Shown: positions 1 to 8,185 of the stretch, piece after piece
Numbering within the stretch: the first letter of the stretch is position 1
How the letters are laid out: each line of letters starts with the position of its first letter
Assembly (NCBI RefSeq): GCF_000757885.1
Contig: NZ_JQCR01000002.1
Location: 2,480,001 to 2,544,000, forward strand
From: Paenibacillus wynnii
GTDB taxonomy: Bacteria; Bacillota; Bacilli; Paenibacillales; Paenibacillaceae
Reading direction: 5' to 3'
DNA length: 64,000 nt
Made by a program: the position numbers and the translations under genes
The notes under the pieces: model-generated
What the model saw: only the letters and a program-made list of their open reading frames with translations
Database searches by the model: none
Told to the model about the DNA's origin: nothing

Positions 1-701
1 TTGCTGATTTGGAAAGCGTAGAGAAACGAATCGATCGATCCCGCAAAAATATCAAGGGCGGCGACAAGAAATACGCCCAAGAGGTAGAATTGCTGGAACG
101 CATCAAGGAATCCCTATACAATGATATGCCTGTGCGCAGTGTGGAGTTGTCTGAGGATGAACGTATTATCGTACGTGATCTTCACTTGCTGACTTTGAAG
201 CCGGTGCTGTACGCGGCCAATGTAGGTGAGGATGAAGTGGCGACTGCGGAAGACAATCCTTATGTACAGCAGGTGCGTAAATTTGCCGCTGAAGAGAATT
301 CCGAAGTGGTGCCGATCAGTGCGAAAGTAGAAGCTGAAATTGCTGAACTAGAAGGCGAAGATAAAGCGATGTTCCTGGAAGAGCTTGGACTGCAGGAATC
401 CGGTCTGAACCGTCTGATCAAAGCGGCTTATAAGCTGCTTGGACTATATACGTATTTTACCGCAGGTGTACAAGAGGTTCGTGCTTGGACCATCCGCCGC
501 GGAACCAAAGCACCTGGAGCAGCCGGTGTCATTCATACGGACTTCGAACGTGGATTCATCCGTGCGGAAGTTGTAGCTTACGCGGATCTGGTTGCCGCAG
601 GTTCCATGAACGGTGCCAAAGAACGGGGTCAGCTTCGTTTGGAAGGTAAAGAATATTTGGTGCAGGACGGCGACGTGATGCATTTCCGTTTCAACGTTTA
701 A
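1..701 (+). CDS. ychF: Redox-regulated ATPase/GTPase YchF (OLA1 family), C-terminal part
   Basis: The reading frame is open from the window edge (first full codon at base 3), so this is the 3' part of a longer gene; a TTG at 9 is internal, not the start. The visible 230 residues hold the end of the Obg-type G domain with its charged helical insertion (about residues 1-60), the KPVLYAANV segment, and a C-terminal TGS domain ending in QDGDVMHFRFNV, the standard C-terminus of YchF. Family knowledge: YchF binds ribosomes and hydrolyses ATP in preference to GTP, with links to stress responses. A terminator follows within about 30 bases, so it closes its own transcription unit. The family call is secure; the nucleotide-binding motifs lie outside the window. 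Confidence 0.93.
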   Translation, partial: ADLESVEKRIDRSRKNIKGGDKKYAQEVELLERIKESLYNDMPVRSVELSEDERIIVRDLHLLTLKPVLYAANVGEDEVATAEDNPYVQQVRKFAAEENSEVVPISAKVEAEIAELEGEDKAMFLEELGLQESGLNRLIKAAYKLLGLYTYFTAGVQEVRAWTIRRGTKAPGAAGVIHTDFERGFIRAEVVAYADLVAAGSMNGAKERGQLRLEGKEYLVQDGDVMHFRFNV

Positions 702-726
702 GCTGTAATATAGAATCTAAATACAT

Positions 727-777
727 CGGGATCCTCCGCGAAGGTAGACTTATCTACTGAAGGAAGGTCCCGTTTTT
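727..777 (+). terminator. Rho-independent terminator after ychF
   Basis: Arms CGGGATCCTCC (727-737) and GGAAGGTCCCG (762-772) pair with one G-T and a small bulge, a smaller GTAGA/TCTAC stem lies inside, and five T follow. Confidence 0.8.
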
Positions 778-820
778 GCTTTTCTTATATGGTTAATTTG
801 ACAAGATGCGGCGGAAAGTG

Positions 821-849
821 TAGCCATTTCACTAAGTTGGTGCTATAAT
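821..849 (+). promoter_or_regulatory. Probable sigma-A promoter for prfA
   Basis: TATAAT at 844-849 is preceded by TG one base upstream (extended -10, TGCTATAAT). A weak -35 TAGCCA lies at 821-826 with a 17-bp spacer. It would give a leader of about 210 nt that contains the dispersed repeat at 883-1032. Confidence 0.5.
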
Positions 850-882
850 ATAAAGTCGTGTATCCATGTTAATTGTAATGTG

Positions 883-1032
883 GTTTTGACCCTTTTTTAA
901 AATATTAGAAAGTATAAGTTTTCAGTATACTTTGCTTATATTTCTACGAGAAACAGATACCTGAAAGCGATACAGAGTATCGCTGCTTCGGAAGCGTAGG
1001 CTCCCGTAGAGGACGCAAAGCCGTTTCTTCTT
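883..1032 (+). repeat. Dispersed palindromic repeat, long form, copy 1 (prfA leader)
   Basis: It begins with GTTTTGACCCTTT. Next comes an AT-rich hairpin with arms around 899-915 and 929-946, then an outer stem GAAACAG (950-956) with CCGTTTC (1021-1027) that encloses an AGCGATAC/GTATCGCT hairpin, and the copy ends in TTCTT. Related copies lie near 6623, 19443 and 32329. All four read in the direction of the following gene. The outer stem followed by a T-rich tract resembles a terminator or attenuator. Confidence 0.75.
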
Positions 1033-1067
1033 GTTAAGTTAAATTGAATCAGGAGAGGTGAATTCCC

Positions 1068-2138
1068 TTGTTGTTGGACCGATTGCAAGCCCTGGCGGAC
1101 CGCTATGAGAAACTCAGTGAACTGCTTTGTGACCCGGACGTTGCAAACGACAGTAAGAAATTGAGGGACTATTCTAAAGAACAATCCGATTTGCAGCCCG
1201 CCTTCGAGGCGTATGCCGAATATAAAAATGTTATGGAAGAACTCGAAGCTGCGAAAATGATGCAGGGCGAGAAGCTTGACGATGAAATGAAGGAAATGGT
1301 CAAGATGGAAATTGACGACCTATCTGGTCGCCAAGTAGAGCTGGAAGAGAGAATTCGTATGCTTCTGCTGCCTAAAGACCCTAATGATGATAAGAATGTA
1401 ATTGTAGAAATCCGCGGAGCTGCTGGTGGAGATGAAGCAGCATTGTTCGCATCGGATTTGTACCGTATGTACACACGTTATGCAGATACACAAGGCTGGC
1501 GAGTGGAACTTATGGATGTGAATGCCAATGACCTAGGCGGATTCAAAGAGGTAATCTTCCTCATTAATGGCCGTGGCGCATATAGCAAAATGAAATTCGA
1601 AAGCGGTGCACATCGTGTGCAACGTATTCCTACGACCGAATCAGGCGGACGGATTCATACATCTACTTCAACGGTATCCGTGATGCCGGAAGCGGAAGAA
1701 TTTGAAATTGAAATTCACGATAGAGATATTCGTGTAGATACATTCTGTTCGAGTGGTGCAGGCGGCCAGTCCGTTAATACGACTAAATCCGCTGTACGCG
1801 TAACGCATATACCTACTGGAATCATGGCTACTTGTCAGGATGGTAAATCACAGAACTCCAATAAAGAAAAGGCACTGCAAGTTCTGCGCGCTCGTATCTC
1901 GGATCTGAAACGCCAAGAGGAAGAAGCGAAATATGCCGGAGAACGTAAGAGCAAAGTGGGTACGGGTGACCGTAGTGAGCGTATTCGTACGTACAATTTC
2001 CCGCAAAGCCGCGTAACCGATCATCGTATTGGTCTAACGCTTCACCGTCTGGAGCAGATTATGAACGGGGATATTACGGAAATCATTTCAGCTTTGTCGA
2101 TTGCAGAACAAACCGAATTGATGGAAAAAGGAGAATAA
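1068..2138 (+). CDS. prfA: Peptide chain release factor 1
   Basis: The protein has 356 residues, normal for RF1. It recognises UAA and UAG in the ribosomal A site and triggers peptide release. The helical domain 1 spans about residues 1-100. The anticodon-mimic PxT motif is seen as PTT at 188-190 in [15 protein letters not shown], which separates RF1 from RF2, and the universal GGQ is at 232-234 ([11 protein letters not shown]). The start is TTG at 1068, with Shine-Dalgarno AGGAGAGG at 1051-1058; TTG at 1071 is an in-frame alternative. prmC, which methylates the GGQ glutamine, starts 4 bases after the stop, the conserved bacterial pairing. The long leader carries a palindromic repeat that could act in attenuation; that is inference. 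Confidence 0.98.
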   Translation: MLLDRLQALADRYEKLSELLCDPDVANDSKKLRDYSKEQSDLQPAFEAYAEYKNVMEELEAAKMMQGEKLDDEMKEMVKMEIDDLSGRQVELEERIRMLLLPKDPNDDKNVIVEIRGAAGGDEAALFASDLYRMYTRYADTQGWRVELMDVNANDLGGFKEVIFLINGRGAYSKMKFESGAHRVQRIPTTESGGRIHTSTSTVSVMPEAEEFEIEIHDRDIRVDTFCSSGAGGQSVNTTKSAVRVTHIPTGIMATCQDGKSQNSNKEKALQVLRARISDLKRQEEEAKYAGERKSKVGTGDRSERIRTYNFPQSRVTDHRIGLTLHRLEQIMNGDITEIISALSIAEQTELMEKGE

Positions 2139-2142
2139 TGCT

Positions 2143-3069
2143 TTGAAATATGACGCTTTTGTCATGTCGGAAGTGCAAAGCATCCGGGAAGCCTTTGCGG
2201 AGGCTTCTTCTTTTTTGAGCCAGTGCGGATGCAACGAACCGCAGCGCAGCGCCCAATTACTGCTCGAGCATGCGCTTGGCTTGTCCGGGGCGGCTTATTA
2301 CATGGCATTTGCCGATCCCTTTCCGGCGGAGCTGCGCTCCGCTTGGGAGGAATCGGTTACCCGCCGCGGCACGGGAGAACCCGTGCAGTATATTATAGGG
2401 GAACAGGAATTTTACGGGCGGAGCTTTGAAGTGACGCCCGATGTGCTTATTCCCCGGCCCGAAACGGAGCTGCTCGTTGAGGCGGTCTTGAAGTACGGCG
2501 CGGAGCTATGGCCGGATGGACGGGCCTGCGGTCAGGCCGCGGATGATACTCCAGCCGCGCGCTCACTGACCGCTGTGGACATCGGCGCCGGCAGCGGCGC
2601 GATCTCCGTCACGCTGGCTGCCGAAGCGCCGGCGTGGCGGGTCTCCGCCGGCGACATCTCGCCGGCGGCACTGGCCGTAGCCGCGCGCAATGCCTTGCGC
2701 CACGGCGCGGCTGTGGATTTCCGGCTCGGCGACCTGCTCGAGCCGTTTGCGGGTATGGAGACGGATATCCTCGTCTCCAACCCGCCGTACATTCCCGGCG
2801 GTGACATCGCCGGGTTGCAGCGCGAGGTGCGCGAGCATGAGCCGCGCACGGCACTGGACGGCGGCGAGGACGGGCTGGACCCGTACCGCCGCATGATGGA
2901 GCAGCTCACGCTGCTCCCGGCTCCGCCGCGGCTGGTCGGCTTCGAGCTCGGCCTCGGCCAGGCGGAGCAGGTAGCCGGCCTGCTTGCGGCGGCCGGTCAC
3001 TGGAGTGAGATCGTTACGATTAACGATCTCGCTGGAATTCCACGGCATGTGCTTGGAATATCACGCTAA
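2143..3069 (+). CDS. prmC: Release factor glutamine methyltransferase PrmC
   Basis: This enzyme N5-methylates the GGQ glutamine of release factors using S-adenosylmethionine. The N-terminal helical substrate-binding part is about residues 1-100, followed by RPETELLVE, the SAM-binding loop DIGAGSGAI (146-154) and the catalytic NPPY (213-216). Length is 308 residues against about 288 in B. subtilis. The start is TTG at 2143 with GGAG at 2130-2133; an in-frame ATG at 2164 is possible. It is translationally coupled to prfA. From about 2500 to 3010 the gene is far more GC-rich than its neighbours (arginine/alanine codons ending in C or G), which creates long spurious antisense frames. The fold stays intact, so this is composition, not damage. 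Confidence 0.96.
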   Translation: MKYDAFVMSEVQSIREAFAEASSFLSQCGCNEPQRSAQLLLEHALGLSGAAYYMAFADPFPAELRSAWEESVTRRGTGEPVQYIIGEQEFYGRSFEVTPDVLIPRPETELLVEAVLKYGAELWPDGRACGQAADDTPAARSLTAVDIGAGSGAISVTLAAEAPAWRVSAGDISPAALAVAARNALRHGAAVDFRLGDLLEPFAGMETDILVSNPPYIPGGDIAGLQREVREHEPRTALDGGEDGLDPYRRMMEQLTLLPAPPRLVGFELGLGQAEQVAGLLAAAGHWSEIVTINDLAGIPRHVLGISR

Positions 3070-3089
3070 TTCTTACAGAATCAGTGGAA

Positions 3090-3119
3090 TTGTATTCTTG
3101 CTTCCCCTTCCCTTACAAT
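3090..3119 (+). promoter_or_regulatory. Probable promoter of first SEDS gene
   Basis: TTGTAT at 3090-3095, an 18-bp spacer and TACAAT at 3114-3119. The same hexamers and spacing recur before the second paralogue (4474-4503), with TTCC in both spacers, which supports the call. Confidence 0.5.
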
Positions 3120-3185
3120 GAAAACAACGGCTTTAGGTACAAATATGTGCCGAAAAGGCCAATACAGAGAGCAAGGAGGCAGAGC

Positions 3186-4370
3186 ATGCTCCAAAAAATT
3201 AAAAAAGTAGACGGCGTGATTGTCGTTATTCTCGTATTGTTAATGGCCGTCAGCATCTTTGCCATTTATAGTGTTACTCATGGCAGGGACAAGCTGGACG
3301 GCTTCCAGATTCGGATGATCAAGTTTTATGTGCTCGGATTTGTTGCCTTTCTGGGATTGACCTTTGTCGACTACCGCATCCTAGTGAAATACGGCTTATA
3401 TGCCTATATATCAGGTGTTGCCTTGCTGATCCTTGTCAGCTTTATCGGAACAGAACAAAACGGGGCCCAGGGCTGGATAAAATTCGGTTCCATTGGTCTT
3501 CAGCCCGCAGAATTGTTTAAGCTGGTTCTGATTCTTTTCTTGGCGGCGGTCCTTTATCGTAAAAATAAACATAAGTTGTCCTTTTGGGGTGACATAATAC
3601 CGCTGGGGTTAATCACTCTACTACCCTTTTTGGTGGTCATTTCTCAGAATGACTTGGGTAACGCGTTATCCTACATTGTGATTCTAATTGGGCTACTATG
3701 GATTGGGAACATTAAATTTTCGCATGCGCTTATCGGCTTGCTGGTCATGGCGAGTGCGGCTACTGCTGGAATTATGAGCTATATTCATTTTCATGATGAC
3801 ATTAAGACGTTTCTTACAGATATCAACCGATCTCACTGGATAGAGCGCTTTGATCCATGGCTTGTACCGGATAAGGCCACTGCCAAAGCCAGCTATCATA
3901 CTAAAAATGCTAAACTGGCTATTGCTTCAGGAGGGATGAGCGGGGAAGGTTATATGGAGGGTACTTCCGTGCAAACGGATCGAGTGCCATACACTTACTC
4001 TGACTCTATCTTTGTGCAGATTGCCGAAGAGTTCGGCTTTGTCGGATCGGCGGCGGTGCTGCTGCTGTATTTTATATTGATTCACCGAATGATTCTAATT
4101 GCCCTTGAATGCAGGGATCGAAGTGGGCCTTTTTTGATCGTCGGCGTTGTCGCGATGATGCTTTATCAAATCTTTGAGAATATCGGCGCATTTATTGGCC
4201 TGATGCCGTTAACGGGAATCACTTTACCCTTCATCAGTTACGGAGGGACCTCGCTGCTTATTAATATGGCCAGCATCGGCCTGGTGATGAGCGTCAAGCT
4301 TCATGGTCAAGAGGTGGAAGAGGACCTTCCTAAGAAGTCTGTTTACTCGGCTCCAGGCAAGCAGATGTAA
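3186..4370 (+). CDS. SEDS family peptidoglycan glycosyltransferase (FtsW/RodA/SpoVE type), copy 1
   Basis: Membrane protein of 394 residues with about ten hydrophobic segments. Family role: polymerises lipid II into glycan strands together with a class B PBP, in elongation, division or spore cortex. Visible marks are QNDLGNALSY, QPAELFKL and the C-terminal PLTGITLPFISYGGTS, diagnostic for SEDS proteins. An Asp in PYTYSDSIF stands where the essential Asp of RodA is expected. The start is ATG 3186 with AAGGAGG at 3173-3179; the frame extends upstream to 3084 without a ribosome site. The next gene is a paralogue with its own promoter and a terminator lies between them, so they are separate units. 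Which of RodA, FtsW or SpoVE it replaces cannot be decided from sequence alone. Confidence 0.88.
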   Translation: MLQKIKKVDGVIVVILVLLMAVSIFAIYSVTHGRDKLDGFQIRMIKFYVLGFVAFLGLTFVDYRILVKYGLYAYISGVALLILVSFIGTEQNGAQGWIKFGSIGLQPAELFKLVLILFLAAVLYRKNKHKLSFWGDIIPLGLITLLPFLVVISQNDLGNALSYIVILIGLLWIGNIKFSHALIGLLVMASAATAGIMSYIHFHDDIKTFLTDINRSHWIERFDPWLVPDKATAKASYHTKNAKLAIASGGMSGEGYMEGTSVQTDRVPYTYSDSIFVQIAEEFGFVGSAAVLLLYFILIHRMILIALECRDRSGPFLIVGVVAMMLYQIFENIGAFIGLMPLTGITLPFISYGGTSLLINMASIGLVMSVKLHGQEVEEDLPKKSVYSAPGKQM

Positions 4371-4392
4371 CTTATGACCCATATTTGAATCT

Positions 4393-4436
4393 AAAACCGT
4401 CAGACAATCCATAGGGTTGCACTGGCGGTTTTTTTT
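4393..4436 (+). terminator. Terminator after SEDS copy 1
   Basis: Arms AAAACCGTCAG and CTGGCGGTTTT (one G-T pair) are followed by a run of T to 4436. Confidence 0.8.
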
Positions 4437-4473
4437 GCACAAATAAGAAACTACTTTCCTTGGCAGGTATTTA

Positions 4474-4503
4474 TTGTATTCCCGTCTTCCAATCATTTAC
4501 AAT
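4474..4503 (+). promoter_or_regulatory. Probable promoter of second SEDS gene
   Basis: TTGTAT at 4474-4479, an 18-bp spacer and TACAAT at 4498-4503. It matches the promoter of the first copy in both boxes and in spacing. Confidence 0.5.
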
Positions 4504-4569
4504 AGAACTACAGCTCACCCGTGCGATGATTTGCATGCAAGCTAGTCGAGGTCAAGGAGACACATAACC

Positions 4570-5757
4570 ATGCTTGAGAAGATCAAAAAAGTGGATGGGG
4601 TTATCGTGGTAATCCTTGTTTTACTTATGGCAGTGAGTATTACCTCTATTTATAGTGTGACTGCTGGAACGGAGTTAAACGGTTCTCATATTCAAATGTT
4701 GAAATATTATGGATTGGGCTTTATCGCTTTTATTGGATTGTCGTTCGTAGATTATAGGCTGCTATTAAAAAATGCATTTTATATCTATATGTTTGGAATA
4801 GGATTATTGGTGCTGGTCAGCTTTACCGAAAGTAAAAACGGCGCCAAGGGCTGGTTGGAATTGCCCGTGGTTCATCTGAGTCTTCAACCTGCGGAGCTAT
4901 TCAAGCTCATATTAATTCTTTTATTAGCCTCACTGCTGATTTGGAAAAACAAAGATAAGCTTACCTTTTGGCGGGATATTGTCCCCCTTACCTTAATTAC
5001 ACTTGTTCCCTTTGGGATCGTAATTTTACAAAATGATCTGGGTAACGCCTTGAGCTATGCTGTTATTTTGATGGGAGTGCTGTGGATCGGCAATATTAAG
5101 TTTTCGCATGCCTTAATCGGATTGGTGCTTATCGGAGGTTCTGCTTTTGCGGGAATCACCAGCTATATTCAATATCATGATCAGGCAGTTAGCTTCTTAG
5201 AGGATAAGATCGGCCGTGATCATTTGGTGAAACGCTTTGATCCGTGGCTGGTTCCTGAATTGGCCTCAAAGGATGCCAGCTACCATACTAAAAATGCCCA
5301 ACTGGCTATTGCTTCAGGTGGAATGGTCGGAGAGGGATATATGGAAGGAACGTCCGTACAGGCTGGCAAAGTTCCTTATACATATTCGGATGCTATCTTT
5401 GTGCAGATTGCCGAGGAATTTGGGTTTCTGGGTTCTGCGGGAGTGCTGCTACTATTTTTTATCCTAATCCATCGGATGGTTCTAATTGCGCTAGAGTGCA
5501 AGCAGCGAGGAGGGCCCTTTATTATTGTGGGGGTTGTGGCTATGCTGCTGTACCAGATCCTTGAAAATATCGGTGCCTTTATCGGTCTGATGCCGCTGAC
5601 AGGTATTACTTTGCCTTTTATAAGTTTCGGCGGTACGTCTATATTAATCAATATGTCCAGTATGGGTATCGTCATGAGCGTTCATTTGTACGGAGGGGAA
5701 GAAGAGGATGATTTACCGGTGTACCCTCGCTATTCACCTCCTCCCAAACTTCTCTAA
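4570..5757 (+). CDS. SEDS family peptidoglycan glycosyltransferase, copy 2
   Basis: Protein of 395 residues, collinear with the preceding gene from MLEKIKKVDGVIVVILVLLM to the C-terminus. The proteins are strongly similar while synonymous positions differ widely and this copy is more AT-rich, so the duplication is old and both copies are under purifying selection. QNDLGNALSY, the PYTYSDAIF aspartate and ITLPFISFGGTS are conserved. The start is ATG 4570 after AAGGAGACAC. The main difference is a longer loop near residues 90-100 (ELPVVHLSLQPAELF) and around HDQAVSFLEDKIGRDHL. The next gene, spoIIR, is a sporulation gene, so a sporulation-specific role for one copy is possible but not shown. Confidence 0.88.
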   Translation: MLEKIKKVDGVIVVILVLLMAVSITSIYSVTAGTELNGSHIQMLKYYGLGFIAFIGLSFVDYRLLLKNAFYIYMFGIGLLVLVSFTESKNGAKGWLELPVVHLSLQPAELFKLILILLLASLLIWKNKDKLTFWRDIVPLTLITLVPFGIVILQNDLGNALSYAVILMGVLWIGNIKFSHALIGLVLIGGSAFAGITSYIQYHDQAVSFLEDKIGRDHLVKRFDPWLVPELASKDASYHTKNAQLAIASGGMVGEGYMEGTSVQAGKVPYTYSDAIFVQIAEEFGFLGSAGVLLLFFILIHRMVLIALECKQRGGPFIIVGVVAMLLYQILENIGAFIGLMPLTGITLPFISFGGTSILINMSSMGIVMSVHLYGGEEEDDLPVYPRYSPPPKLL

Positions 5758-5794
5758 TTTCAAAATTTAATAGATTGCTAGGTTTGCAGTCTCT

Positions 5795-5836
5795 CTCTCC
5801 CGGGCATACTACTCACATGAGAGTGTTGAGGGAGAG
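5795..5836 (+). promoter_or_regulatory. Hairpin overlapping the spoIIR ribosome site
   Basis: CTCTCCC (5795-5801) can pair with GGGAGAG (5830-5836), which overlaps the purine-rich ribosome site before ATG 5848. A small CTCA/TGAG stem lies in the loop. It could lower initiation of spoIIR, but the stem is only 7 bp with a 28-base loop. Confidence 0.3.
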
Positions 5837-5847
5837 GGGTTATTCAG

Positions 5848-6591
5848 ATGAACTTTGAGGAACGTAGTGTAGGGGATTCCCTGCGTGTAACTGTAAAGTA
5901 TACTGCCATTTTAATTTGTTTTTTTATGATTCTTATGATGGCCTGGGAAGGGCAAAAGACAGATGCTGCCGTTGCGGAGGTTTCGATTCCGCAGGAATCC
6001 ATCCGGTTGCGTATTTTGGCAAATTCTGACGGTGCACAGGACCAATTAGTTAAACGTCAAATTCGTAATGCTGTTGTAGAACAGATGAATCAATGGGTAT
6101 CTGAATTGGAGGATCCACAAAGCCTGGAGCAGGCGCGTACTCTAATTAGAGGGCATTTGCCTGAATTAAACGCACTCGTGGGTACGGAGTTGAAATCGCG
6201 TGGTATAAATTATTCCTACAACGTTGAGCTTGGAGTGGTTCCTTTTCCAACTAAAATGTACGGTGGCACCGTCTACCCAGCGGGTGATTATGAGGCTGTA
6301 AGAGTTACCTTAGGGGCAGGAAAAGGGCAAAATTGGTGGTGCGTGCTGTTTCCGCCGCTATGCTTTATTGATGCCGGTTCAGGAGATGCAGCTGCTGCGA
6401 AGGATAGCAAGAAGGTTTCCGCATCGGCCTCTGAAGGGTCGAATGGAAAATCGGTCGCAGGGAAGGTAGTCAAAACGGGAGGGGCGGTCAGTGATGCAGA
6501 CGCTCAAACGTCTGAGGAGCCTGAGGTGCGCTTCTTCGTCTGGGAGCTGCTGCAAAAAATCGGGAGATGGTTCAGCAGTTTATGGGGATAA
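5848..6591 (+). CDS. spoIIR: Stage II sporulation protein R
   Basis: SpoIIR is made in the forespore, secreted into the intermembrane space, and activates the SpoIIGA protease that processes pro-sigma-E in the mother cell. The 247 residues show an N-terminal membrane/signal segment (about 17-36, YTAILICFFMILMMAW), then the conserved core RLRILANSDGAQDQLVKRQIRN and VELGVVPFPTKMYGG, and the WWCVLFPPLCF block. After the core comes a low-complexity Ala/Ser/Lys stretch (about 180-225) and an amphipathic tail, so it is slightly longer than the B. subtilis protein. The start ATG 5848 is preceded by GAGAGGGG. No convincing sigma-F promoter could be placed in the short upstream gap. Confidence 0.95.
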   Translation: MNFEERSVGDSLRVTVKYTAILICFFMILMMAWEGQKTDAAVAEVSIPQESIRLRILANSDGAQDQLVKRQIRNAVVEQMNQWVSELEDPQSLEQARTLIRGHLPELNALVGTELKSRGINYSYNVELGVVPFPTKMYGGTVYPAGDYEAVRVTLGAGKGQNWWCVLFPPLCFIDAGSGDAAAAKDSKKVSASASEGSNGKSVAGKVVKTGGAVSDADAQTSEEPEVRFFVWELLQKIGRWFSSLWG

Positions 6592-6622
6592 ATGAATGCC
6601 TTATCCTCTGAAAAGGCATGTT

Positions 6623-6695
6623 GTTTTGACCCTTTCTATGATACTATTTCAGAAGCGGATTAACGCGGCTCCACGTGGTGGGGCCGTTTCTTCTT
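6623..6695 (+). repeat. Dispersed palindromic repeat, short form, copy 2 (before ywlC)
   Basis: It begins with GTTTTGACCCTTT as copy 1 does. The outer stem is GAAGCGG (6652-6658) with CCGTTTC (6684-6690), around an inner CCAC/GTGG hairpin, and it ends in TTCTT. It lies in the gap between spoIIR and ywlC; the open frame running through it is not a credible N-terminus. Confidence 0.65.
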
Positions 6696-6733
6696 GTCCA
6701 AAACAACGACCTTGCAGAAAGTTAGTGATATTT

Positions 6734-7987
6734 ATGGATAACAATCATGAAGAATCTCTGTTCGCTGTTCAGCGCCGGAGTGGAGATATAAGAACAACAG
6801 TCTATTGGGAGCTAAGCTCCACGAAGGATATAGCGGAGACTTCTGCTGATATTCAACGGGTGGATCAAAGGGACATTGCTGAGGCTGCAGCTATGCTTCG
6901 TAATGGCGGCACAGTAGCCTTTCCTACGGAGACCGTCTATGGTCTCGGGGCCGATGCCCGGAATACAGGGGCTGTAGAAGCGGTTTTTGCTGCCAAAGGA
7001 CGTCCATCTGATAATCCTCTTATCGTGCATATTGCGGACCTCGATGCACTGGATGAATTAGTGACAGAGGTGCATCCGGTTGCTGTAGCATTGATGGAAG
7101 CATACTGGCCCGGACCGCTGACGCTGGTGCTTCCGCTCCGGCCGGGCGTATTGTCCCCGCTGGTAAGTGCGGGCTTAGATACGGTTGGTGTGCGGATACC
7201 CGATCATCCGGTTGCTCGGGCGCTGATCCGTGCATCCGGCTGTCCTGTAGCTGCGCCGAGTGCCAATCGCTCCGGCCGGCCAAGCCCGACTCTTGCATCC
7301 CATGTATTGGAAGACCTTTCCGGATATATCGGAGGTGTTCTGGACGGCGGTGCCGCAGGTGTCGGCTTAGAATCGACAGTAGTGCAGGTTCAGCCTGACG
7401 GCTCCGTTTCAATTCTTCGCCCCGGCGGGATAACCGCTGAGCAATTGTCTGCGGTCAGCGGTGCAGGCACGGTCGACAATACATCTGCGGAAGCCTTGGA
7501 CTTCACGCCAAAGTCTGCTGCCCCGGTCTCACCGGGGACAGCAGACTTAAATGCCGCAGACGGGGAGTTCCCGGCCTCCGCTGCTACAGACAAGAACCCG
7601 GCGCCGCGCGCGCCGGGCATGAAGTACACGCACTACGCCCCGCGCGGCTGGCTTGGCGTAGTGGACGGCTCTTCGCCGCTTCGCGTAGCGGAAAGAGCCG
7701 CAAGCCTGCTGCAGGCTGCGCAGCTGAACGGCGAGATCACGGGCCTGCTCCTCTTCGATGAGCATATCGCCCTGTATCCCGCCGCTCCCGCAGCCTGCGT
7801 CACTTCCCTCGGCTCGTTAGACTCGCCGGAGGAAGCTGCCCGCTCCCTATATGCCGCGTTGCGGCGCTTCGATGAAGCGGGAGCGACTTACATTCTGGCC
7901 GAGGCCTGTCCGGTTACCGGCCTCGGTGCAGCCATTATGAACCGGCTGATGAAAGCCGCCGGTGGTACCCTAATCGACGCAGGTTGA
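6734..7987 (+). CDS. ywlC: L-threonylcarbamoyladenylate synthase (Sua5/YwlC type)
   Basis: It makes threonylcarbamoyl-AMP from Thr, bicarbonate and ATP for the t6A modification at A37 of ANN-decoding tRNAs. The YrdC-type core gives GGTVAFPTETVYGLGADARN, AAKGRPSDNPLIVHI and APSANRSGRPSPT. After a low-complexity linker the Sua5 C-terminal domain starts at PGMKYTHYAP and ends AIMNRLMKAAGG, as in B. subtilis YwlC. From ATG 6734 the protein has 417 residues against about 346 in B. subtilis; the extra length is in the N-terminus and in the linker, which is GC-rich and Ala/Pro-rich (around 7500-7620). The frame is open back to 6596, but that part crosses a palindromic repeat. The ribosome site is weak and the exact start uncertain (GTG 6725 is an alternative). 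Confidence 0.92.
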   Translation: MDNNHEESLFAVQRRSGDIRTTVYWELSSTKDIAETSADIQRVDQRDIAEAAAMLRNGGTVAFPTETVYGLGADARNTGAVEAVFAAKGRPSDNPLIVHIADLDALDELVTEVHPVAVALMEAYWPGPLTLVLPLRPGVLSPLVSAGLDTVGVRIPDHPVARALIRASGCPVAAPSANRSGRPSPTLASHVLEDLSGYIGGVLDGGAAGVGLESTVVQVQPDGSVSILRPGGITAEQLSAVSGAGTVDNTSAEALDFTPKSAAPVSPGTADLNAADGEFPASAATDKNPAPRAPGMKYTHYAPRGWLGVVDGSSPLRVAERAASLLQAAQLNGEITGLLLFDEHIALYPAAPAACVTSLGSLDSPEEAARSLYAALRRFDEAGATYILAEACPVTGLGAAIMNRLMKAAGGTLIDAG

Positions 7988-8185
7988 CATCTGCGTCCGC
8001 TGCAAATCTACCTTTAGTGTTCCCATAATATTGTCCTCGGCGTTTCCTGAGTTTCCCTTAGTCTTCCACTATCGAAATCAGACATTCATTCCAATCCCAC
8101 CGAACGACTTTTCCAATCTGGCATGATTGCACCCTTGTCCGCATATCGTGGTTGTACAGGATATATGGGACATGGGGGTATGGGC

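Noticed and set aside
2563..3048. Minus-strand frames inside prmC
   Set aside because: Arginine- and alanine-rich antisense reading of a GC-rich stretch; prmC motifs are intact on the plus strand.
6596..6733. N-terminal extension of ywlC
   Set aside because: It crosses the palindromic repeat and lacks a ribosome site and homology; ATG 6734 is better.
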